64,000 bases of DNA from Dysosmobacter sp. Marseille-Q4140 (GTDB lineage: Bacteria; Bacillota; Clostridia; Oscillospirales; Oscillospiraceae): assembly GCA_018228705.1 (NCBI GenBank), contig CP073694.1, positions 1,550,001 to 1,614,000 of the forward strand, read 5' to 3'. A model generated the notes under the pieces. The model saw only the letters and a list, made by a program, of their open reading frames with translations. It did no database searches and was not told the DNA's origin. This document shows, piece after piece, positions 27,187 through 36,320 of this stretch. Position 1 is the first letter of the stretch. Every line of letters begins with the position of its first letter. The position numbers and the translations under genes were made by a program.

Positions 27187-28179
27187 TTAGTCCACATAGA
27201 CGTACTTCATGTACTCGGACGCATCGGGATACTCGCTGCTCAGGGCAAACTCCTTGGCGGCCTTGATCTTCGCGTCGCACTTGGCATCCAGCTCGTCGCA
27301 CTCGGCGGCGGTCATCAGCTTCAGCTTGGCGGCCTTGGCGCGGAACATCTTCAGAGGATCGGTGTCGTGGTAGATCTTCTGGGTCTCGGCGTGGTCACGA
27401 TACAGCTCGGGATCGCCCACGAAGTGACCCTCGATGCGGTAGGTCTTGGCCTCGATGAAGGTGGGGCCTTCGCCGGCGCGGGCGCGGGCAACAGCCTCCT
27501 TGGCGGCCTCATACACGGCGAACACGTCCTGGCCGTCCACGATGACGCCGGGCACATGGTAGCCGGCAGCGCGGTCGGAGATGTTCTCCACGTTGCAGGT
27601 GGTGCGGTAGGGAGTGGTGGAAGCCCAGCAGTTCATCTCGTTGACGAAGATGACGGGCAGCTTCCAGGCGGAAGCCACGTTCATGGCCTCGTGGAAGGTA
27701 CCGCGGTTGGAGGCGCCGTCGCCGAAGAACACCACGGAGACCTTGTCGTTCTTCAGGATCATCTTGTTGGCCAGGGCGGCACCGGTGGCCAGGTTGTAGC
27801 CACCGCCCACGACGCCGTTGGCGCCCAGCATGCCCACGGAGAAGTCAGCAATGTGCATGGAGCCGCCGCGGCCCTGGCACAGGCCGGTCTTCTTGCCGTA
27901 GATCTCAGCCATCATGCGGTTCACATCGGCGCCCTTGGCCACGCAGTGACCATGGCCGCGGTGAGTGGACTCGATCATGTCATCCTGCCGCAGGGCGGCG
28001 CACACGCCGGTGGCAATGGCTTCCTCGCCGATGTACAGGTGGACAAAGCCCGGGATCTCACCCGCCAGGAAATCGTGCTTGACGGTCTCCTCGAACTTGC
28101 GGATGGTGCACATAGTCTCGTAGAACTTGGCCGCCTGTTCCTTGGTGTACTTTTCAGCCTTCGCTTTCGTTGCTGCCAT
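27187..28179 (-). CDS. 2-oxoacid/acetoin dehydrogenase E1 component, alpha subunit
   Basis: Decarboxylating or cleaving subunit that binds thiamine diphosphate. The 330-residue protein carries FFGDGASNRGTFHEAMN, the TPP/Mg motif, and GRGGSMHIADFSVGMLGANGV. That last segment is commoner in acetoin dehydrogenase (AcoA) than in classical pyruvate dehydrogenase, but the two families cannot be separated with certainty by eye. It is the first gene of a four-gene operon (E1alpha, E1beta, E2, E3), cut off from the upstream TRAP operon by a strong terminator. Confidence 0.92.
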   Translation of the reverse strand: MAATKAKAEKYTKEQAAKFYETMCTIRKFEETVKHDFLAGEIPGFVHLYIGEEAIATGVCAALRQDDMIESTHRGHGHCVAKGADVNRMMAEIYGKKTGLCQGRGGSMHIADFSVGMLGANGVVGGGYNLATGAALANKMILKNDKVSVVFFGDGASNRGTFHEAMNVASAWKLPVIFVNEMNCWASTTPYRTTCNVENISDRAAGYHVPGVIVDGQDVFAVYEAAKEAVARARAGEGPTFIEAKTYRIEGHFVGDPELYRDHAETQKIYHDTDPLKMFRAKAAKLKLMTAAECDELDAKCDAKIKAAKEFALSSEYPDASEYMKYVYVD

Positions 28180-28282
28180 AGGAAAGAACTCCCTTCTGCC
28201 GATTTGATCGGTGTTTTTAATTTGTATTGCGGAATGTTTCCTGCTTTTTGTGGAAAATACTGGTTATTTTTGAATTTTGATT

Positions 28283-28324
28283 CGAAAAAACGTGGCGACA
28301 GTCGCCTGCAGCCACGTTTTTTCG
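28283..28324 (-). terminator. Terminator of the TRAP transporter operon
   Basis: CGAAAAAACGTGGC and GCCACGTTTTTTCG flank an inner GCGAC/GTCGC stem. T-runs lie on both strands. It lies 50 bases after the dctP stop and before the E1alpha gene, so the transporter and the dehydrogenase are likely separate units. Confidence 0.85.
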
Positions 28325-28373
28325 ATTCAGCGCAGTCTGCAAACGCCGGAGCGGTTGCGTAAGTCGCGCAAGC

Positions 28374-29429
28374 TTATTCGGCGGTGAAAGCAGCGATCAG
28401 CTCGGGAGTCATCATGTCCACGAACTTCTGATCCTCATAGATGTAGGCAGCAGCCTCCTTGAACTCAGCAGCGGCCTCCTCGCTCAGCTCGGTGACAGTG
28501 ACACCAGCGGCGACCCACTTGTCCAGGATCTCCTGGTCCATGGCACGCTCCTTCTCACGCTGGCTCTGAGCAGCCTTCTGGCCGCACTCGTCAACGATGG
28601 CCTGCAGCTCGGGAGACAGGGAGTTGTACAGATCGCCGTTCATGGTGAAGAAGATGCAGTCATACACGCCGGTCCAGTAGGTGACGTACTTCTGAACCTC
28701 AGCGATGGAAGCGCCGTCAGCGGTGGGCAGGGGGTTCTCCTGGCCGTCATAGGTGCCGGTCTGCAGGCCGGTGTAAACCTCGGACCAGTTGGCGTTGGTC
28801 CAGTTGGCGCCCCAGGCGGTGTACTCCTCGTTCAGCAGCTCGGAACCGGCCACGCGGATCTTCAGGCCCTTCATATCGGCCAGAGACTCGATGGGACGGG
28901 CGCTGTTGGTAACGTGACGGAAGCCGTTCTCAGCAATGCCCAGCAGGTGCAGGCCCATGCTCTCCACGACCTCGCCCACAGCTGCGCCGGCCTCGCCGTC
29001 CAGCTTGGCGTCGACATCGTCGAAGGAGTCGAACAGGAAGGGCAGGGACACAACGTTCAGACGCTGGTCGAAGCTGGAGTAGATGATGTTGGAGTGAGCG
29101 GACAGCTCGATGGTGCCGTCCATAACGCCCTGAATGCCCTCGGTCTGGTTGCCGGCAGTCAGCTGGTCGGCGGCAAAGACCTGAACGGTCACGGCGCCGC
29201 CGGTAGCCTCGCTGACCAGCTCGCCGAACTCGCGGCCCATGTCAGCCCAGGGGGTGTTCTCGGTAGCAGAGCAGGTGAACTTCCAGGTCTGCTTCTCGAA
29301 GGTGGTGCCGCCCTCCTCGGTGCCGGCGGCATCATCGGTAGTCTCCTCAGTGGCGGTGTCACCGCCGCCGCAGGCGACGAGGCTCAGGGACATCACCAGA
29401 GCCAGGATCAGTGCAAGAAACTTTTTCAT
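28374..29429 (-). CDS. dctP: TRAP transporter substrate-binding lipoprotein (DctP family)
   Basis: Extracytoplasmic solute receptor of a tripartite ATP-independent transporter. The 351-residue protein has a signal peptide with a lipobox (SLSLVACGGG, Cys20), an acidic Thr-rich spacer, and the DctP fold with an Arg-containing ligand segment (KGLKIRVAGSELLNEEYTAWGANW). Organic acids are the usual ligands of the family; the exact one is not visible. It is the last gene of the dctQ-dctM-dctP operon. Confidence 0.93.
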   Translation of the reverse strand: MKKFLALILALVMSLSLVACGGGDTATEETTDDAAGTEEGGTTFEKQTWKFTCSATENTPWADMGREFGELVSEATGGAVTVQVFAADQLTAGNQTEGIQGVMDGTIELSAHSNIIYSSFDQRLNVVSLPFLFDSFDDVDAKLDGEAGAAVGEVVESMGLHLLGIAENGFRHVTNSARPIESLADMKGLKIRVAGSELLNEEYTAWGANWTNANWSEVYTGLQTGTYDGQENPLPTADGASIAEVQKYVTYWTGVYDCIFFTMNGDLYNSLSPELQAIVDECGQKAAQSQREKERAMDQEILDKWVAAGVTVTELSEEAAAEFKEAAAYIYEDQKFVDMMTPELIAAFTAE

Positions 29430-29506
29430 GGGTTTTCCTCCTTAAACATTGTGCTTGGGATTTATCTGATATCACTTACGTGATCACAGACCAACAGGGG
29501 TGAGAC

Positions 29507-30814
29507 TTAGGCCTTGAACAACAGGATGGTGGACAGGGGCTCGATGTAGGTGACCAGCAGCAGGGCCACCACGCAGGCCACAATCTGGGGCCACACGGCC
29601 TTGGAGATGGTCTCGATGGTAACTCTGGTCTTGTCCCGGACGTCCTGCAGCTTGCTGCTGACGCCGATGGCCACGAACAGGTTCACGCCCACGGGCGGGG
29701 TCACCTGACCGATGGCCAGGTTCACGGTGGACAGAACGCCGAAGTGGATGGGATCAATCCCCAGCTGAGTAGCGACAGGGTACATGATGGGGATGAAGAT
29801 GTACATGGCGGAGTTGGCGTCCACAAAGCAGCCGGCAATCAGGAAGATGATGTTGACGATCAGCAGGAAGATGTACTTGTTGGCAGAAATGCTCAGCAGC
29901 AGATTCTGCGCAGCGCCGGAGATGCCGTGCACAGTGCAGACATAGGAGAACAGCGTAGCAGCGCCGATGATGAGCATGATACCGCCGGTGGTCTTGGTGG
30001 AATCCACCAGCAGATCATACAGGTCGCGAAGCTTGACCTCGCGATAGATGAACATACCGACCAGCAGGCCGTACACCACGGACACGGCAGCGGCCTCGGT
30101 GGGAGTGAAGATGCCGCCGTAGATACCGCCCAGAATGATAACGGGCATCAGGAATCCCCAGAACGCGGTGCGGAAGGACTTCCAGCGGGCGCCCCAGGAG
30201 GCCTTCTCGCGGGAAGCAGTCAGGCCCTTCTTGCGGACCTCGATCATGATGACCACCACCAGGGCAATGCCCATCATGATGCCGGGGATGATACCGCCCA
30301 TGAACATGTCGCCCACGGAGACGCCGGTGATGGAGGCGTACACCACGAACGCGATGGAGGGCGGGATGACGATGGCAATGGAGGATGCGCTGGCCATCAT
30401 GGCGGAGGAGAACGGAGCGGAGAAGCCGCCGCGGTTGATCATGGCGGGAATCAGGATGATGCCCAGAGCCGCCACGGTGGCCGGACCGGAACCGGAAATG
30501 GCGCCGAAGAAGCAGGCCACCACCACGCACACGATGGCGATGCCGCCGCGGCGATGTCCAATGCAGTCGTCAATGAACTGAACCAAGCGGGTGGAAATGC
30601 CGGCCTTGGCCATAATGTTGCCGGACAGGACGAAGAACGGAATGGCCAGCAGCAGGAACTTGGCCATGCCGTTGTAGACGTTGGTGGGGACGATGGAGAG
30701 CATATCGCCGGAACAGAACATGGCGAAGATGGAGGACATACCCAGGCTGACGCAGATGGGGATGTTCAAAAACAGCATCACAAAGAAGGAGCCAAACAGA
30801 ATAAAGTTAATCAT
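29507..30814 (-). CDS. dctM: TRAP transporter large permease (DctM family)
   Basis: Main transport subunit, driven by an ion gradient. The 435-residue protein is hydrophobic throughout, with about twelve predicted membrane segments and family motifs such as GAISGSGPATVAALG and VIPPSIAFVVYA. It overlaps dctQ by one base at its start and is followed by dctP after 77 bases. Confidence 0.95.
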   Translation of the reverse strand: MINFILFGSFFVMLFLNIPICVSLGMSSIFAMFCSGDMLSIVPTNVYNGMAKFLLLAIPFFVLSGNIMAKAGISTRLVQFIDDCIGHRRGGIAIVCVVVACFFGAISGSGPATVAALGIILIPAMINRGGFSAPFSSAMMASASSIAIVIPPSIAFVVYASITGVSVGDMFMGGIIPGIMMGIALVVVIMIEVRKKGLTASREKASWGARWKSFRTAFWGFLMPVIILGGIYGGIFTPTEAAAVSVVYGLLVGMFIYREVKLRDLYDLLVDSTKTTGGIMLIIGAATLFSYVCTVHGISGAAQNLLLSISANKYIFLLIVNIIFLIAGCFVDANSAMYIFIPIMYPVATQLGIDPIHFGVLSTVNLAIGQVTPPVGVNLFVAIGVSSKLQDVRDKTRVTIETISKAVWPQIVACVVALLLVTYIEPLSTILLFKA

Positions 30815-31326
30815 CAGTCGTTTCCTCCCTCTTCCTTCACACAGTCCGCGTCCCCGTGCAGGACGTCCACAAGATACTCAATGGTATGCAAAATCAGGAA
30901 AATTGCGCCGATCGGCAGGAAAATGGTGAACACCCACTCGGGCCAGCCCAGAGAGTTGGTGTGCTTGCCGGAGGCGATCTGAGAGAGGACCTTCTCCCAA
31001 CCGGTCCACAGCAGCAGCACCCAGAACACGGTATTCACAATGGTCGCGATGACCACCAAGACCTTCTTGCCGCCGACCTTCAGACGGTCGAAGATCAAGG
31101 AGAGGCTGATGAGGCTGCCCTCCCGGGCGCACAGGCCGCAGCCCAGCATGATCAGCAGGACGAACAGGTTGATGACCAATTCCTCCGTCCAGGCGAACTG
31201 GCTGTCGCTCAGCTTCCGAACGACCACGTTCGCAAAGGTGATCAGGGTGACAAACGTCAAAACGAGACTGGTGACGATCTTCTCGAGCTCGGCGATGCCT
31301 CCCATGATCTTTTTGTAGGCTTTCAT
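30814..31326 (-). CDS. dctQ: TRAP transporter small permease (DctQ family)
   Basis: Small four-helix subunit that joins the DctP receptor to DctM. The 170-residue protein has hydrophobic segments near residues 15-35, 48-65, 88-108 and 130-150 and the family motif FAWTEELVINLFVLLIMLGCG. It is the first gene of the TRAP operon, behind a clear promoter and a leader of about 175 nt. Confidence 0.92.
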   Translation of the reverse strand: MKAYKKIMGGIAELEKIVTSLVLTFVTLITFANVVVRKLSDSQFAWTEELVINLFVLLIMLGCGLCAREGSLISLSLIFDRLKVGGKKVLVVIATIVNTVFWVLLLWTGWEKVLSQIASGKHTNSLGWPEWVFTIFLPIGAIFLILHTIEYLVDVLHGDADCVKEEGGND

Positions 31327-31801
31327 GAAATCATTCCCTTCCTCACATTCATGCGATTTTCCTCCCAGCGCGGTGCCGCGAAAGCAGCTTTTGAATATTT
31401 ATTCACCACATATCCATTCAAAAGTCTCTTCTGAACCCAGAACTCTTTCTCCCGCAGCACTCACTTGGGCACGCGGATGGAGAGAATCCCTCTCCATCGA
31501 CTTTCAAAATTATAACACCGCCCCGGAAAATTGGCAATCACAAAAGCAGATTTTGTATTGAGCTTTTTTCTCGGCAAGCCGTTGCCTAATTTTGCGTAAA
31601 GTTCATCTTTTCAGCAAAAAAATCAAAAAACAAGGGAATAGTACTTCCTTTTTGTCCGGTTTGTGGTATACTCGTGATAACAGCCGAAAATTTCACCTTG
31701 CTTTGTGCTATATGCATTAAATTTTAAATAAAAATTGAATTTTGCATTTTGTACTCAAAATGCAGGGATCTTTACCGATAATAGAAAAGAGGAGTTCTCC
31801 C
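31327..31801. promoter_or_regulatory. Divergent control region between TRAP operon and MBL-fold gene
   Basis: AT-rich, with no gene. On the minus side are the TRAP promoter (31509-31537), a GATGGAGAG/CTCTCCATC hairpin at the start of its leader (31476-31498) and an inverted repeat CTTTTGAAT/ATTCAAAAG (31388-31424). On the plus side a TATACT at 31667-31672 could be a -10 for the MBL-fold gene, but its -35 is poor. Confidence 0.5.
31509..31537 (-). promoter_or_regulatory. Promoter of the TRAP transporter operon
   Basis: On the minus strand TTGCCA and TATAAT are separated by 17 bases, about 185 bases before dctQ. Confidence 0.7.
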
Positions 31802-32509
31802 ATGTCTCATTGTACCGTCACGCTCAGCGCCAACGCCGGCGGCGCGCTGGCACTGGGGCCCGCCCGCATCTGGTACGACGCCATGCACCGCCAGCAGGTT
31901 CCCGGATTTTCCACCATTTCTCCCGCTCTGATGGCGGCTCTTGAGCAGACCCGGGCCTTCTATGACCCGGACCTGATCCTGTGCAGCCACTGCCACCCCG
32001 ACCACTGCTCCATCCCCTTGCTGAAGGAGGCCCAGCGGCTGTGGCCCCGGGCGAAACTGGTACTGCCCGAGCCCCATTTACCCGATCAGATCCTGCTGGA
32101 GGGCGAAAGCCGCATGAGCCTTGCAGGTCTGGAGCTGCGCTTCGCCCCCCTGCCCCACGAGGGCGCCCAGTACGCCCATGTCGCCAACTACGGCTGTATT
32201 CTCCGGAGTGGGGATTTCCGGGTGCTGCTGGCGGGCGACTGCGCCGTAGCCAGCCCCGCACTGGTGAAATTCGTAGGCGGCGAGCCCATCGATCTGGCAA
32301 TCCTGAATTTTCCCTGGCTGACCCTGCCCCGGGGCAGAGCTGTTATCGAGAGCATCCGGCCCCGCCATCTGCTGATCTGGCATCTGCCCTTTCAGGAGGA
32401 TGACCGCTGGGGCTATCGTCTGGCCGCCCGGCGGGCTCTGGGCAAGCTCATCACCATTCCCGATGCGCGGCTGCTGCTGGAGCCCCTGCAGGAGGAAACG
32501 TTTGACTAA
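31802..32509 (+). CDS. Metallo-beta-lactamase-fold hydrolase
   Basis: Likely cytosolic metal-dependent hydrolase of unknown substrate. The 235-residue protein has the HxHxDH zinc-binding motif in LCSHCHPDHCSIP, a later GDCAV segment (metal-bridging Asp) and a C-terminal His in LIWHLPF. Related UlaG/YtnP-like proteins have this size. The ATG at 31802 has GAGGAG upstream; an upstream ATG at 31742 has no site. It is transcribed toward the GntR-type regulator but away from the TRAP operon. Function is open. Confidence 0.8.
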   Translation: MSHCTVTLSANAGGALALGPARIWYDAMHRQQVPGFSTISPALMAALEQTRAFYDPDLILCSHCHPDHCSIPLLKEAQRLWPRAKLVLPEPHLPDQILLEGESRMSLAGLELRFAPLPHEGAQYAHVANYGCILRSGDFRVLLAGDCAVASPALVKFVGGEPIDLAILNFPWLTLPRGRAVIESIRPRHLLIWHLPFQEDDRWGYRLAARRALGKLITIPDARLLLEPLQEETFD

Positions 32510-32564
32510 AGGTCAGCGCCATAAAGGTTTTGTGAGATTTACCTTGTAAGAGGCAAAATTTGCA

Positions 32565-32593
32565 TTTACTTTTTGGCGTTTTTCCTCTATAAT
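32565..32593 (+). promoter_or_regulatory. Promoter of the GntR-family gene
   Basis: TTTACT and TATAAT with a 17-base spacer, 67 bases before the GTG start. Confidence 0.65.
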
Positions 32594-32610
32594 AGAAAAA
32601 ACGTAACGAG

Positions 32611-32641
32611 GGTGCGCGTCGTTTGGACCGCGCACCATTTT
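32611..32641 (+). terminator. Terminator-like hairpin in the GntR gene leader
   Basis: GGTGCGCG and CGCGCACC pair across a 10-base loop and are followed by ATTTTT. The structure lies between the promoter and the ribosome site (AAGGAGG), so it would act as an attenuator if it folds. Confidence 0.5.
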
Positions 32642-32660
32642 TGACAAGGAGGTACCTGCC

Positions 32661-33323
32661 GTGAAGCCAACCGGATCGATGCTGGATTATGCCCTCAATG
32701 AGATCCGCGCCCGTATCCAGAGCGGGGAGTACCCCCCTGGCACAAAGCTCACCACCCAGGAGATCTCAGACTCTCTCGGCATCAGCCGCACGCCAGTGAT
32801 CTCCGCCATTAACCGCCTCGTATCGCTTGGGCTGGTAGAGGCCATTCCCCGCCGGGGCATGGTGGTGGCAAAAATGTCTCCCGAGCAGGTGCAGGATGTG
32901 TTGGAAGTCCGCAAAATGATGGAGCTCTATGCCATATCCGGTGCGCTGCGAACAGTGGCCGCCCAGCCGGAGGCCCTGGCGGAACTGCGCAGGATGCTGG
33001 ATGGATTTCACGGCGCCTACGAAAAGGGGGATGCCGAAGCGGAAAATGTGGAGTTTCGTTTCCACTCCAAGTATATTGAACTGGCAGGGAACAAGCAGCT
33101 GCTGGAGCTGTACAAGGCCAACTGGTCTGTGGCCGCCATCTTCTATTTCTTTTTCCGTACCAATCAGCCGGACCGCCATCGGGAGATGACGCTTCAGCAC
33201 CACGTGCAGATGGTGGACGCTCTGGCTACCGGAGACGAGCTGCTGCTCTCCTCCGCCATTCAGACCCATGTCAACAGCTGCTACGATCTGCTGGACCTCT
33301 ACCGGGCCTTTAACTCCAAATGA
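32661..33323 (+). CDS. GntR-family regulator with FCD ligand domain
   Basis: DNA-binding regulator that usually senses organic acids. The 220-residue protein has an N-terminal winged helix (KLTTQEISDSLGISRTPVISAINRLVSLGLV) and an all-helical FCD domain with the metal-ligand pattern of an Asp and three His residues (FRFHSKY, LQHHVQM and IQTHVNS are visible). The GTG start has AAGGAGG eleven bases upstream. Its place beside the TRAP transporter and dehydrogenase operons suggests it controls them, but that is inference. Confidence 0.88.
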   Translation: MKPTGSMLDYALNEIRARIQSGEYPPGTKLTTQEISDSLGISRTPVISAINRLVSLGLVEAIPRRGMVVAKMSPEQVQDVLEVRKMMELYAISGALRTVAAQPEALAELRRMLDGFHGAYEKGDAEAENVEFRFHSKYIELAGNKQLLELYKANWSVAAIFYFFFRTNQPDRHREMTLQHHVQMVDALATGDELLLSSAIQTHVNSCYDLLDLYRAFNSK

Positions 33324-33331
33324 TCACACAC

Positions 33332-33368
33332 AAACGGTGCCCTTTCCAAGGCGGAAAGGGCACCGTTT
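33332..33368. terminator. Bidirectional terminator between GntR gene and lplA
   Basis: AAACGGTGCCCTTTCC and GGAAAGGGCACCGTTT form a 16-bp stem with a 5-nt loop between convergent genes. Confidence 0.85.
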
Positions 33369-33401
33369 GAATATTCTTCAAAGTGTATGGTCCAATATGG
33401 A

Positions 33402-34412
33402 TCATTCGTCCTCACCAGCCGGGTGGAACAGCGTATCCAGAATCTCCTCCCGGGTAATGGCTCCGAAATACTGGGACAGCGGAAATCGATCCAGGACCGC
33501 GGTCACCGCCTCCCGGCGGAAGGGACACCCCAGCAGCGCCCCCGTCACCGGCTCCAGAGAACGCAGCGCCAAAAAATCTCCGTAAAACACGATACCGCTG
33601 ATAAGCCCCTTCTCCACTTCCAGATGGGGCTCCAGAGATCCGCCGTCCCAGCGGCGGCAGTTGGTCATACTGTATCGCGGAGACCGGCCGAACGTCCATT
33701 CCCAGGTGTCATACTTCTCCCGGCGCAGCTCCTCCACTTCAGCCAGTTCTTCCGCCGTGAGACTGTCCGGCGTCAATCCGTCGCCCGCCAGCGCCTCCTT
33801 CAGATAGGCCCAGAAGGCCGGCAGATCCATGTCCTCTTTCAAAAAGGTACGGATGTTGCCGATACGGCTGCGTACGGACTTGGAGCTCTTGGACTGGAAC
33901 TTGGTGGGATCCACGTTCAGCGCACCGGCCACCATTTCCGGGTTTGCGTCAAAGAGCAGCGTACCGTGATGCAGGATGCGCTTTCCCAGCAGGCGCTGGG
34001 CCGTACCGGAGACCTTGCGGCCCTCCACGAGGATGTCGTTGCGGCCGGAGGCCTCCGCCTGGAGGCCCAGCCCCCGCAGCGCCTCCACCACCGGACGGGT
34101 AAAGCGCTCCATGGTCAGCCGCTCGGCATCGCCGGCGTCGGTAATAAAGGAGTAATTCAGATTTCCCAGGTCGTGATACACGGCACCGCCGCCGGTAGTC
34201 CGCCGTACCACGCGGATGCCGTGAGTCTCCACAAAGGCCCGGTTGATCTCCGCCTCAGCGTTCTGATTCTGGCCGATAACAATGGTATTGTCGTTCTGCC
34301 ACAGCAGCAGATAGTCGCCCTGAATACGGCGGCGCAGCACTGTCTCCTCCAGAGCCAGGTTGTAGGCGGGATCCCGGGAGCCGGTCTCCAGGTAATGGGT
34401 TTGAGATCGCAT
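33402..34412 (-). CDS. lplA: Lipoate-protein ligase A
   Basis: Attaches free lipoate to lipoyl-domain lysines through a lipoyl-AMP intermediate. The 336-residue protein has the family core: RRTTGGGAVYHDLGNLNYSF, GRNDILVEGRKVSGTAQR and HHGTLLFDANPE, plus a C-terminal accessory domain of about 90 residues. The ATG at 34412 has AAAGGAG nearby; a longer reading frame to 34484 is not supported. The likely clients are the E2 and E3 lipoyl domains encoded 7-10 kb away. No lipoate synthesis genes are seen in the window, so scavenging is plausible. Confidence 0.92.
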   Translation of the reverse strand: MRSQTHYLETGSRDPAYNLALEETVLRRRIQGDYLLLWQNDNTIVIGQNQNAEAEINRAFVETHGIRVVRRTTGGGAVYHDLGNLNYSFITDAGDAERLTMERFTRPVVEALRGLGLQAEASGRNDILVEGRKVSGTAQRLLGKRILHHGTLLFDANPEMVAGALNVDPTKFQSKSSKSVRSRIGNIRTFLKEDMDLPAFWAYLKEALAGDGLTPDSLTAEELAEVEELRREKYDTWEWTFGRSPRYSMTNCRRWDGGSLEPHLEVEKGLISGIVFYGDFLALRSLEPVTGALLGCPFRREAVTAVLDRFPLSQYFGAITREEILDTLFHPAGEDE

Positions 34413-34446
34413 GGGATGCTCCTTTCTATAAGGGTCTTGTCCTCTC

Positions 34447-34475
34447 ATTATACACATCTCCCCTCTTTCCGGCAA
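34447..34475 (-). promoter_or_regulatory. Promoter of lplA
   Basis: On the minus strand TTGCCG and TATAAT are separated by 17 bases, about 30 bases before the start codon. Confidence 0.65.
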
Positions 34476-34490
34476 CTGCTGCACGAAAAA

Positions 34491-34524
34491 AGCCGCGGCG
34501 CCTGACAGGCGCCGCGGCTTTTTA
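34491..34524. terminator. Terminator of the peptide-binding lipoprotein gene
   Basis: AGCCGCGGCGCC and GGCGCCGCGGCT form a 12-bp stem. On the minus strand it is followed by six T bases, and a T-run is also present on the plus side. Confidence 0.8.
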
Positions 34525-34541
34525 TATGGATCGACAGACCC

Positions 34542-36245
34542 TCACACGCTCCTGACCACGACACTGGCAAAGCGGAACCAGCCGCGGCCGTCCCGCCACA
34601 GGCCTGTCAGGGTATCCCGCAGCTGCCAGCCGGTAACAGTGGTGTACAGAGGCGCCACCACGCCCTCCTCCAGCAGCAGGGCCTCCGCATCATGGAGGCA
34701 GCCGCTGCGGGCGGTACTGTCCTGAGCGCTGGCGATGATGGACAGCAGCGTATCATAGGCGCTGTTGGCATAATTTGCAATATTCTCCCCGCTTTTGGAG
34801 ACCCATGGCATCAAAAAGCATTCCGGATCGTTGGCCACCGCCCGCAGTTCCACTCCGGCCAGGGTGAACGTGCCCTCCGCAAGAGCCTGGGACAACTCCT
34901 CCTCTGTGACGGCCCGGGCCGTCACCCGCAGGTCCAGCTTCTGGTTCCACATCTGGCACAGGGCCTGGGCCACAGCCGCGGCGCCGGCACCGTCGTCCAC
35001 ATACAGGTATTCCAGATCCCCCAGTCCCCGGCCGCCGTCGTAACCGGCCTGGGACAGCAGCTCCGCCGCCTGGGCGCAGGCGTCGGCGTAGTGATTGGGG
35101 TCGTTGTCCAGCAGAGCGCTGTCCGTCCGGAAGGCCGTGCCGTCACTATCCGGCACATCCGGAGGCACCAGGCCCTCCGCCGCCCGGGCGTCCGTGCCCG
35201 CCGCCTGGGCCAGGGCATTCCGGTCCAGGACCAGTGTCAGCGCCCGGCGCACCTCCGCCTCATCGAAGAGATCCCGGGCGCAGTTGAGCACCACCGCATA
35301 GGTGCTCAGCTCCGCTGTCAGCGACTTTGTCTGGTCCGCCGCCCGAAGCTCCAGCTGCTCCTGGGGCAGTTCGCCCACAAAGTCCACGGTTCCCGCCTCA
35401 TACAGGGCCCAGGCCTCCTCCGCAGTGTCCGCAAAGCGGAACGTCAGCGTCTCCGGGCCCTTGAGCCGGCCGTAATAGTCCTCATAGGCCGCGGCCGTCA
35501 GGCTCTCGTTCCGGGTATAGCCGCTGACTTGGTAAGGGCCGTTGGTCACCAGGGCGGACACGTCACTCCACCAAAGCGCCTCTTCCGTCTCCGCCGTGCT
35601 CTCAGTCTCTTCCGCAGACTGCTCCTGATCCTCCCCGGTCTTCTCCGGCTCCCACCGCTCCATCAGATCCCGCCGCAGCGGCATGGTAGCGGTCGCCGTG
35701 CACACCTGCGTCAGGAACCACTCGTAATTGCCGTTCAGTACCACCACAAGAGTGGAGTCGTTCTCAGCACTCACCCGCAGCAGGCTCATATCTCCGCTGG
35801 CCCGAGCTTCCTCATAGCCCGCCACAATGGACAGCAGCGAAGCATAGGGGGAATTCCGCTCCGGGTCCGCCAGGCGCTGCCAGGCGTAAACGAAATCGTC
35901 GGCCGTGACCTTCTTCCCGTCAGACCATTTTGCGCTGCGCAGGCGGAAGGTCCAGGTAACGTTGCCATCCACGTCAGTCTCCGACTCGGCGCTCTTCGCC
36001 ATGCCGCTGACCGCCGTCAGGGCGCCGTTTTCATCCACGGACGCCTGCATCAGGTTCTCATACAGGTGGGTCAGGATCGTTTGGTCCGCGGCGCTGACTG
36101 CATAGATGGGGTCCAGGCTCTCCGGCGCCGCACCGACACACACGGACAGATCCATGCCCTCCTCCCCGCCGCTGCATCCGGCCAGCAGGCTCAGGCACAG
36201 CGCCGCCGCCAGCAGCACACACGCCCATCGCGTTTGTTTCTTCAT
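34542..36245 (-). CDS. ABC transporter peptide-binding lipoprotein (SBP family 5)
   Basis: Membrane-anchored binding protein, probably for peptides. The 567-residue protein has a signal peptide with lipobox (SLLAGCSGG) and the family 5 fold: ESLDPIYAVSAADQTILTHLYENL near the N-terminus and a KWSDGKKVTADDFVYAW block. An insertion rich in Glu/Ser/Thr (about residues 200-220) is unusual. The ATG at 36245 has AAAGGAG upstream. No permease or ATPase genes are next to it, so it may work with a distant transporter or as a sensor. Confidence 0.9.
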   Translation of the reverse strand: MKKQTRWACVLLAAALCLSLLAGCSGGEEGMDLSVCVGAAPESLDPIYAVSAADQTILTHLYENLMQASVDENGALTAVSGMAKSAESETDVDGNVTWTFRLRSAKWSDGKKVTADDFVYAWQRLADPERNSPYASLLSIVAGYEEARASGDMSLLRVSAENDSTLVVVLNGNYEWFLTQVCTATATMPLRRDLMERWEPEKTGEDQEQSAEETESTAETEEALWWSDVSALVTNGPYQVSGYTRNESLTAAAYEDYYGRLKGPETLTFRFADTAEEAWALYEAGTVDFVGELPQEQLELRAADQTKSLTAELSTYAVVLNCARDLFDEAEVRRALTLVLDRNALAQAAGTDARAAEGLVPPDVPDSDGTAFRTDSALLDNDPNHYADACAQAAELLSQAGYDGGRGLGDLEYLYVDDGAGAAAVAQALCQMWNQKLDLRVTARAVTEEELSQALAEGTFTLAGVELRAVANDPECFLMPWVSKSGENIANYANSAYDTLLSIIASAQDSTARSGCLHDAEALLLEEGVVAPLYTTVTGWQLRDTLTGLWRDGRGWFRFASVVVRSV

Positions 36246-36277
36246 CCGTATCGCTCCTTTCCTGGGAGTAAAGAAGA

Positions 36278-36297
36278 GGTGCCGGCTCCGCGGCACC
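36278..36297 (-). other. Hairpin in the leader of the peptide-binding lipoprotein gene
   Basis: GGTGCCG and CGGCACC pair around a 6-base loop, between the promoter and the ribosome site. No T-run. Confidence 0.4.
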
Positions 36298-36320
36298 CTC
36301 ACAGCTTCCAAAGCAAAGAC

